The notes under the pieces were generated by a model. The model did no database searches, had not been told where the DNA came from, and worked only from the letters and a program-made list of their open reading frames with translations. A stretch of 64,000 nucleotides of DNA from Buxus sempervirens (taxonomy: Eukaryota > Streptophyta > Magnoliopsida > Buxales > Buxaceae): assembly GCA_947561395.2 (NCBI GenBank), contig OX387186.1, positions 6,313,888-6,377,887 on the forward strand, given 5' to 3'. The position numbers and the translations under genes are program-made. The first letter of the stretch is position 1. Each line of letters starts with the position of its first letter. This document shows positions 57,180 through 64,000 of this stretch, piece after piece.

Positions 57180-57965
57180 CTAGCCAAGAGGCCCAAGACA
57201 CATGCATATCAACCCAATAATCCCCGACATCATTCCGAGCCCCATATTTCTTCCACTCGAACTCGAATTGTTCCCCGGCGTCCTTGCGGGGGACGGAGAT
57301 GGTTCCGCAGGCGATGAATCCGGCGTCTTTGCGGATGTGCCGGAGGGGCTTTTTGACGGGGCCGGAGCAGATCCAGGAGACTTAGCTCCGAAGAGCTCCG
57401 ACGGCAGTAGCACCTTTTCCACCTGATAGACTGCCAATGGGGGAGCCTGTCGAAGAGGATTGTTGAGTTGGGTTTCAACCACTCCCGTAGTGACGTTCAC
57501 TTGGTTGCCGGAGCTGGTGAAGTTGAGGCCAAACTGTCCGCCGTCTTGGCCATTTGCCAGAGTAAGAACTGGGTTGCTAACAGTTTCAAGATCGACCCGG
57601 CTATAGTACTTGGGCACGGCGTGGTATAACAAAAGTTGGCGCTGTTTTTGCTCGGAGAGACGATTGAGTGCTCCTGGCGGGAGATTTTGGAAGGCGTTGT
57701 CGGTTGGTGCAAACACGGTCATGCCTTGGTTAGAATTGCTTAGCTGGTTTTTGATCTGGTTATCAATTTGTGTTGCTGTCAGGAGTCGAATCAAGGTGGT
57801 GAACTGCCCGGTCCTAGCGAGAATTGCCGTGAGATTGATCGGACCGGAGGGTGAAGGCGCAGGAGCGACTGGAGGGGGTTGAGCATGGACTTGAGGGATG
57901 ATGAAGAAGAGACATGGCGTTATGGTTAGAAGAATGAGAGCTAGCAGAGGAGATGCAGAAGCCAT
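57180..57965 (-). CDS. Fasciclin-like arabinogalactan protein (group A)
   Basis: A single exon encodes 261 residues. Residues 1-28 are a signal peptide (LLALILLTITPCLFFIIP, cleavage near VHA-QPP). A short Pro/Ala-rich AGP stretch follows, then one FAS1 domain at about 43-195 with GQFTTLIRLL, the H1 motif TVFAPTDNAF, LLLYHAV, GNQVNVTTGVVET and the H2 region VYQVEKVLLP. Residues 200-237 are Pro/Ser/Ala-rich (SPGSAPAPSKSPSG), suited to arabinogalactan attachment. A hydrophobic C-terminus (MGLGMMSGIIGLICMCLG) is the GPI-anchor signal. Several N-glycosylation sites are present. The single FAS1 domain flanked by AGP regions fits Arabidopsis group A (FLA7/11/12 and relatives), wall or plasma-membrane proteins often abundant in secondary-wall-forming cells. 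Which member it is cannot be decided here. Confidence 0.93.
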   Translation of the reverse strand: MASASPLLALILLTITPCLFFIIPQVHAQPPPVAPAPSPSGPINLTAILARTGQFTTLIRLLTATQIDNQIKNQLSNSNQGMTVFAPTDNAFQNLPPGALNRLSEQKQRQLLLYHAVPKYYSRVDLETVSNPVLTLANGQDGGQFGLNFTSSGNQVNVTTGVVETQLNNPLRQAPPLAVYQVEKVLLPSELFGAKSPGSAPAPSKSPSGTSAKTPDSSPAEPSPSPARTPGNNSSSSGRNMGLGMMSGIIGLICMCLGPLG

Positions 57966-58075
57966 GGATTTGGTGGTGATGGAGAGTTTTTTTGTGGGAG
58001 ACGATGGCTGGCATGGGGGTATTTTATGGGATAGGGAAGCAGGGAATCTTTCGGGATTAGCTGTCTATAGAGAGT

Positions 58076-58090
58076 TGAATATATGTATGA
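58076..58090 (-). promoter_or_regulatory. Possible TATA box of the FLA gene
   Basis: CATACATATATTCAAC on the minus strand lies about 115 bases upstream of the ATG at 57965. The spacing would give a leader of about 80 bases. Confidence 0.4.
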
Positions 58091-58214
58091 ACCATAATTT
58101 GACAACAAGCTTAAAACTAATAATAAATTCATAGAAGGGGAAATATAAATAATCACCTAATTAGTTTTCCTTAATTTCAATGATAATGGCCTACAGTTTT
58201 CCAATTATTAATTT

Positions 58215-58640
58215 GGGCAAATTACACTTACCTCCCTTGAGGTATGACATAATTACACTTACCTCCCTTGGAGTTTCTGATATAACACTGTCACCCCTTG
58301 ACGTTTATGTGTGCATTAACACCCCTCACTACACTTTTCGTCAAAAAAAATAACGGCAGATCATTAAAAAATAAATAACTTTTGAATGTATGATTAAAAA
58401 TTAATTTTCTAAATTAAGTTTTAGTCATACATTCAAAAATTATTTGTTTTGAAAATTAATTTTTAGTCATACATTCAAAAGTTATTTATTTTTTAATGTT
58501 CTGCCTTTTTTTTTTTACGAAGGGAGGGTGTTAATGTGGCCTACACATAAACATCAAAGGGTGACAGTGTTATATCAGAAACTCCAAGGGAGGTAAGTGT
58601 AATTATGTCATACCTCAAGGGAGGTAAGTGTAATTTATCC
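58215..58640. mobile_element. Mutator-like fold-back MITE with 9-bp TSD
   Basis: Nearly the whole 426 bp is an inverted repeat. Ends are GGGCAAATTACACTTACCTC and, inverted, GGATAAATTACACTTACCTC. A CTTACCTCCCTTG repeat is present twice in each arm. The duplication TATTAATTT is exact (58206-58214, 58641-58649). Confidence 0.88.
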
Positions 58641-58649
58641 TATTAATTT

Positions 58650-59893
58650 TTCATAAGTTATACTTACTTAATTATAGTTACTTAATTATGAGTAAGTTAT
58701 TGTGAAAAAGGTAAATTATGAGTAACTAATTGAGAGATAGTAAGTTAATATGAAGAGGGTAAATTATGAAAGAAGTAACTTTTTGCCGGTATTTATAAAA
58801 ACAGTCCATGGAATAACTTATTTCAAAAAATAAGGGCTAGTTTTAAAAAATAATTAAACTATAGGGTCTAAACGGGTACGGAAATTTCCCTGCATAAGAT
58901 ACGAGCGCACGAGCTCATTTTACATAAGACGCGAACACTCACAAGCTACAGTAAGGTAACATTATTTCTTAATTGTTTTCAAAAAGTGATCATGCGGGTT
59001 AATCATTTTTAATATGTGACCCTTTTCTAAAATATAAGATTTTTGGTGGACTGTTTTTATAAATACAAATCAAAAAATGACATTTTTCATAATTTTCCCA
59101 TAAAAGGTAGGGAGCCTCTCGGTAGCAAATATGTCAAGAATTTGCAGGGTTAATTCCCATTATAGAAAATATATAAAATACGATAGACACAAATACATTC
59201 ATATGTAAGGGAAGATTTACCAATTTTATGAGAAGGGAAGGGAAGGGAAGTTGATGTGTGGCAATTTTGAAAGTGGGCTTTCTCCAATTTAATTTGGAAT
59301 ATATTCAATTATGTTAGAAGCTCGTGGTTGGCAGCCTGGCAAAATGTGGTACTCCATCTCCACCTGCCCCACTTGTGTAACAACTTTTTATTTTATTTTA
59401 TTTTTCAGTAATTAATTAATTGTAGGAACAACCCGATATATAAATATGAAAAACAAATTTTAATAATACCCCTTAACCAGTTAACCCCCAAGAAGCCTCA
59501 AAGGGCTTCTCCTGAGTCTTGATTAATTGGCCTCTAGTGCCAACTAAGTCAACAAGATCCATTGTCAACTCTGTTACCACTCTATATAATTCTATATTTC
59601 TTGAAGGAATGAGAAGAAAAAAATTAAATTAAATATATTTTAATCGTATACTGCTTGTTAATCTCCTTGTTCACGCGGTTTGGCAATGGCTGGTACTCAT
59701 TCCAATCCATATCCGTACCCTATATATTTATTATTTATATGATTATATCTATATGAAGGTGACGGTATCTTCGTCCAACCCAAAAAAAAAAAAGGGTGAC
59801 AGTATCTTGGTTACCAAAAAAAAAGGTGACGGTATCACGAGGAGTGTACTAAAAACAAAATATTTTTGTTTTCAAAAAACGTCTTTATAATGC
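58650..59893. other. Gene-free region
   Basis: AT-rich DNA with no coding frame. A GGGAAGGGAAGGGAAG run is at about 59234-59249 and a GGTGACGGTATC motif recurs at 59758, 59795 and 59825. Confidence 0.45.
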
Positions 59894-59901
59894 CTTGTTA
59901 C

Positions 59902-60790
59902 TAGAACTGTAAATTTAGCCTAGACCGCCCAAAGCCCGTCCAACCCAACCCGAGTAAGAGCTGGAAGTGAGCATTGAGTTTGGGTTTGGGTTGGGTTTCA
60001 TTTCTAACACGAAGTTGAGTTTGAGTTGAGCTTGGGTTCAAACTATACAATCCAAAAAACCCGAAGTTAATATTGACTTTATATACACGCTCATATATAG
60101 ATATATGTATAAAACTCTACCAAATATATATATAAGTGAATATTTATTTGTGTATATCTGTATCATTGTTTTCTTTTCCTTCTATATTGTCATTGTATTT
60201 ATACAATCAACTATTAAACATAAATTATTAACATGTGATAATAAGTTTATGATTTTTGTCAAATAAATAATTTTACACTCACATACATATACATATATGT
60301 TACAATGATTTGGGAGCACACACTCACATATATATATATATGTTACAATGAATGTGATATTTGGGAGCACATACTCTACAAGAAAGATTGTGCAAAACCA
60401 CAAACATAGTGAGCTACTATTATATTTTAAAATTTTTAAAGAAATAAATTAATTAAGTGTTTTTTTCCCAAATTCAAGGGACAAATCAAGAGGAATTTGT
60501 AATATTTGCATTTATAACAAACAAATATAAAAGCATGTTGATAGATGATTTAATGAATATATTCCAACATTTTATAATTATAACAAAAATTGTAAAAAAA
60601 TTCAAAATCTTACATTTTGTTTGGGCCAACCCGAACCCAGCCCGAACTCAAACTATAATGTTAGGGTTGGGTTTGGGTTTAGTGAGTTTGGGTTAAGGAG
60701 GGTCAACGACGAGCATGGGCTAGTAAATCCTAGATTGGGTTGAGCCCAAACTCTCATAACCCTACCCAACCCACCCTACTTACACCTCTA
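59902..60790. mobile_element. Non-autonomous hAT-like element
   Basis: An exact 8-bp duplication CTTGTTAC flanks it (59894-59901, 60791-60798). Ends are TAGAACTGTAAATTTAGCC and, inverted, TAGAGGTGTAAGTAGGGTGG, matching at the outermost bases. Subterminal GGGTTTGGGTTGGG and CCCAACCC runs face each other. No transposase is encoded. Confidence 0.8.
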
Positions 60791-60884
60791 CTTGTTACAA
60801 CATATTTTTATAAGAGCAAGTTGCAATCTTTTTATCTATCTAGAACATGCCCCTTATTAAGTGTACCAAAAATTATATTCGTCC

Positions 60885-60942
60885 TTCTTACGATTGTTGG
60901 CACGCTTCCCAAGGAGTGCATTCTTGTTATGTATAGTATAGA
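60885..60942 (-). mobile_element. Helitron-like 5' end, subfamily B, partial
   Basis: On the minus strand TCTATACTATACATAACAAG is followed by CTCCTTGGGAAGCGTGCC. A Helitron 3' hairpin was not found, so the element is truncated or rearranged. The outer 26 bases are repeated once at 60951-60976. Confidence 0.5.
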
Positions 60943-61072
60943 TACCATAAAGTTATATATAGTATAGATACCATAAAATTCTCCTACTATTGCAACATTC
61001 CAATCATTTTCAATTTATAATGTAATGTGGCAAATTAAATTCTAAAAAAGTACACTAAGTTCTTTATTTTTT

Positions 61073-62533
61073 GGGAAATTTACAACAACACCCCCTAAGG
61101 TTTGGCTAAAGGGCACGAACACCCCCTGTGGTTTAAAATTGATCACGTATAGCTCTCAACATTTTGTAAACCGTCTTTTCATTACCCCTTACAGTCACTT
61201 GAAGTTAAATGGTGTTAATTTTACTAATTTTAAAGACAATAATACCCTTACTTAAAGACTTATTCTAAGTCGTCTTCAACGAAGTAAGCCCTTCGTTCTC
61301 AACCTCCGGACGAGATTCGAGGATGAAGAATCCTGGGATTTTCTTCGATCTCTCGATTCTCAAACTCTCTCACGATAGGTTTATCGATGCAATTCCGGCG
61401 ACAATGTTAAGTAAAACTCGTGTACCTTGAATTGGGTCATAACCTTCCCACCAGAAAAATTTTAGATTTTCTCGGAAAGTTCAGAGCGTGCTTGACCTTT
61501 CATGGAATCATTTTTCTTGGGTGGTGCCGAAAAGTTTCAAACAATTACTTGTTTAGATCATTTGTTAAGATCATTTAGTGGATCATTTGTTGAGATCGTT
61601 TGTTAAAATCATCTGGCAAAATCGATTGGTAGCTCAGGGAAACGAACCCAAACCATTGTTTTGGAGATTTTCTCCATTGATGGTCTGAAATTTTTGGATC
61701 ATTTCTGTATGGTAGAATTTTTGGAGATACTTCTCCACCGATGGTCTAACTCTCTGCGTTCCCAAAGTCTTGAAGACCCATTGATTTGTACATCCACAAA
61801 CCACCAGCAAGCATAACAAAGTTCAGACAAGTCCAATTGGAAAAAATCAATTTGATACCTTGTGGCGGTGAAGAAGATTTCATGCGTTGTAACACCAAAT
61901 CCCCAAATAAAGGCCAACTCAATCGGCCAAGAACAGCTAAAGAAACCCTCAATAAGGGTTGTGCTAATGTGAAGCAGAGACAGAGTAGCTAGTATGTAAA
62001 TCCAAGTATCCATGACTGAAGGTGCTTACAAGAAAGATAGAGTATTGGTGGAGTGAACATTCTAGTCACAGAACAACCAGAGCTCGTAGAATCAGCACTA
62101 CAAAACGAAAATGCAACCTCATCACGACAGAAATTACAAGAGCTTTATGGTAAAACTGCAACCTCTTCTTTATTGAAATCTTAGGTCTAAATAACCATCT
62201 TTAAAACCCCCAAATCATTACACGCGTATTTTGGTCGCAACGGCCGTCTCCACGCTCAGCTCGCCGAAAACCAGCCAACGCTTATCGCTGCTTTAGATAG
62301 GTTAGGAATGAAGGGTTTTTTTAGTTGGAGAAGAGAGGTGCATGAGTGTTTAAGAGGGAAGGGCATTTTTGCCATTAAAATTTATAAAATTAACACCGTT
62401 TAACTTCAACTGACAGTAAGGGTAATGAAAGACGGTTTACAAAATGTTGAGGGTTATAAGTGATCGATTTTAAACCACAGGGGGTATCCGTGCCCTTTAG
62501 CTAAACCTCAAGGGGTGTTGCTGTAAATTTCCC
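61073..62533. mobile_element. Mutator-like element with long TIRs and an unknown cargo
   Basis: Inverted repeats of about 160 bases: left GGGAAATTTACAACAACACC, right (inverted) GGGAAATTTACAGCAACACC, both continuing into AGGTTTGGCTAAAGGGCA or a close variant, AAACCGTCTTTCATTACC-like text and GTTAAATGGTGTTAATTTTA. The 1.1-kb interior (61240-62370) is less AT-rich than the surroundings and has frames of 60-104 codons on both strands, none recognised. It may be captured host sequence (Pack-MULE), but that is inference. The flanks are poly-T, so a duplication cannot be judged. Confidence 0.75.
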
Positions 62534-62539
62534 TTTTTT

Positions 62540-63099
62540 TAAGGGATATTTACAGTTTTAATTTTTCAAGTGCTGGATAAAAGGTCAGTCTTTAATCGAC
62601 ATAACTATTTTTCACCAACCTGTATTGTTAAAGAAAAAAGAATTGTAGCATTAAATGTTTTCTGCGTACCCTAAAGCCTATATTTGGTGTGTAAGATCAA
62701 TATGGCTTTTTAAGCCTCATTATAAGGTCTTACTAAAAATATATTGGGAAATTTATAGTTTATCCTCTTAAGGTTGTTGATAATCCCACTTCCCCCTAAC
62801 AACATTATGTTGATACTCAAGAAATAAATAAAGCTTTTTACTTTTTAGAGGGACAAATTTGTCAATTACGTTTTTAAGTTATGATTTTAATGGACAACCC
62901 TTTAGAAGGAAGAGATTGTTATAAACAGGAAACGTCAAGGTGATAAATCAATAGATAATTAGAAATCCCCTTCTTTTTATCATGACTTTACATTCCTTCC
63001 ATTATATGGTAATGGTGCCACATGCAATACAACATGTATATTACTAAACTATTTTTGCATGGTTAAACATTGGATTGATGTAACAATTAATTATGGCAA
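62540..63099. other. Gene-free region
   Basis: AT-rich DNA. A GGGAAATTTATAGTTTATCC motif at 62748 resembles the end of the Mutator-like MITEs, with a weak partner near 62960, so a very decayed copy may be present. Confidence 0.4.
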
Positions 63100-63312
63100 T
63101 CTACACTATATATAACGCGAGAAGACGCTTTGGGAAGCATGCCAAACGTAATGTGCAACTTTCCAAAAAAAAATCTTTCCTCGCATTATTAAGATTCATT
63201 AATAAAAAAGGTGTAATTGTCATAACAACTCAATTCCCTTTAAGTTAATCAGTCACAAAATTGTTCCCTCGACATCCCTTCTTACGCACAATACTACAGT
63301 GCAACCTGCTAG
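63100..63312 (+). mobile_element. Helitron-like element, subfamily B
   Basis: It starts TCTACACTATATATAACGCG and continues to TTTGGGAAGCATGCC; it ends with the hairpin GCACAATACTACAGTGC, then AACCTGCTAG. It lies between A (63099) and T (63313); length 213 bp. It sits about 290 bases upstream of the SUMO-ligase start codon. Confidence 0.75.
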
Positions 63313-63601
63313 TCGAAATTAATGTCTTTTAAAAATTGTAGGAGGTAATCTAAAAAATGCATTTTTCCCACAATTTTGAATTAAGAATTCGAGATCACAC
63401 GGGTTCAGCGGCCCGTCACGAATCACGATGGACCACACGTGATTCTCACGCGTCTATACCTATTCAATTGGATACTCTCTCCCGTCTTTCCCTCCCAATT
63501 CTCAAAAGCAGCTCGTACAAAGATCACCCCTCATTCTTGATCCCGCCATTAACGAACCAGTTTGGCGAGGTCTGTCTAAGGAGTGAGGACCCTAGACAGC
63601 G

Positions 63602-64000
63602 ATGGCATCGACATCTGCTTCTCGTGGCGATGGCGGGGTTGGGAGAATCAGAACCGCAGCTTCCACGCTCTACTCCGACAATCAGTCGCTCATCACTGTA
63701 AATCACTATACTGAACGTAACGTAAACACAGCGCATTACCCTGACTATGATACAAGTTTTTTTTTTCAGGACATTCGAAAATCCCTGTCTGTAATGAAGG
63801 AAATCGCCGTCGATTTGGAGAAAGAAAATAAGTCTCAAATGGTAATTTGAATGTTAAAACCCTAGGTTTCGTGTAATTTTTGTTCAGTAAGGATTTGATT
63901 ATTTACTCTGTTATTGCAGGTGAAGGACATTGAAGGTGGTATGATCGAGTTGTTGGCAACTTCTGACGAATTCACACATTTCTTGTCGGCAATTCAATCG
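63602..64000 (+). CDS. MMS21: MMS21/HPY2-like E3 SUMO ligase, N-terminal exons
   Basis: Exons 63602-63697, 63770-63841 and 63920-64000 (running past the window) join in phase 0 with GT-AG introns of 72 and 78 bp. The 83 residues read MASTSASRG...GRIRTAAST, then DNQSLITDIRKSLSVMKEIA, VDLEKENKSQMVKDIE and LLATSDEFTHFLSAIQS. DIRK..MKEIAVDLEK, a charged helix and the THF..AIQS segment match my memory of the N-terminal helical region of plant MMS21/HIGH PLOIDY2, which docks on SMC5 in the SMC5/6 complex. The SP-RING domain that would prove it lies outside the window. The start is the first ATG in a weak AGCGATGGC context and gives the expected N-terminal length. Confidence 0.65.

Noticed and set aside
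57202..57882. Plus-strand frames opposite the fasciclin-like gene
   Set aside because: They are antisense shadows of a clear signal peptide-FAS1-GPI protein and have no motifs.
63357..63701. 114-codon frame overlapping the MMS21-like exon 1
   Set aside because: It is out of frame with the spliced exons and has no recognisable motif.

Overview
The window is nuclear DNA of a flowering plant, most likely a woody eudicot; I cannot place it to genus. Four things show this. Genes have GT-AG introns, and one intron is over 6 kb. The gene families are plant-only (NAC, INDETERMINATE DOMAIN, CC-type glutaredoxin, fasciclin-like AGP). The DNA between genes is AT-rich. Most of it is made of plant transposons of every major class.

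Genes from left to right: decayed tetraspanin-like (149-323, -) and receptor-kinase-like (1605-1895, +) fragments; an intact three-exon NAC gene of the NAC073/SND2 type (5980-13186, +) whose second intron has grown to 6.2 kb and carries a truncated LINE with target-site duplication, a Helitron and a TRIM-like repeat; an INDETERMINATE DOMAIN (IDD) zinc-finger gene (19565-21566, -) with a one-base frameshift just after its zinc fingers, plus a duplicated piece of its 3' end at 14640-15325; a four-exon gene for a plant protein I cannot name (35492-42990, +), whose last exon and downstream DNA were duplicated in tandem and decayed (44920-46765); a single-exon CC-type glutaredoxin of the GRXC9/ROXY19 type (48027-48467, -); a single-exon fasciclin-like arabinogalactan protein (57180-57965, -); and the first three exons of an MMS21/HPY2-like SUMO ligase running off the right edge (63602 onward, +).

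The rest is a layered transposon landscape, and in many places both ends can be read to the base. It includes two LINEs and LINE scraps; a copia-type LTR; a 2.5-kb LTR-like element; a tRNA-derived SINE split by a hAT element with both target-site duplications intact; four non-autonomous hAT elements; Mutator-like fold-back MITEs with 9-bp duplications; and seven copies of a roughly 200-bp Helitron-like family in two subfamilies (5' TC, 3' hairpin plus CTAG, inserted between A and T). In two cases a neighbouring duplicate preserves the empty insertion site.

The genes do not form one pathway. NAC073/SND2 and group-A fasciclin-like AGPs are both linked to secondary cell walls in other plants, so their presence 44 kb apart is worth noting, but no functional link is shown here. 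I found no new enzymatic or defence system; the most informative material is the IDD frameshift and duplication, the intronic LINE, and the Helitron and nested-element histories.
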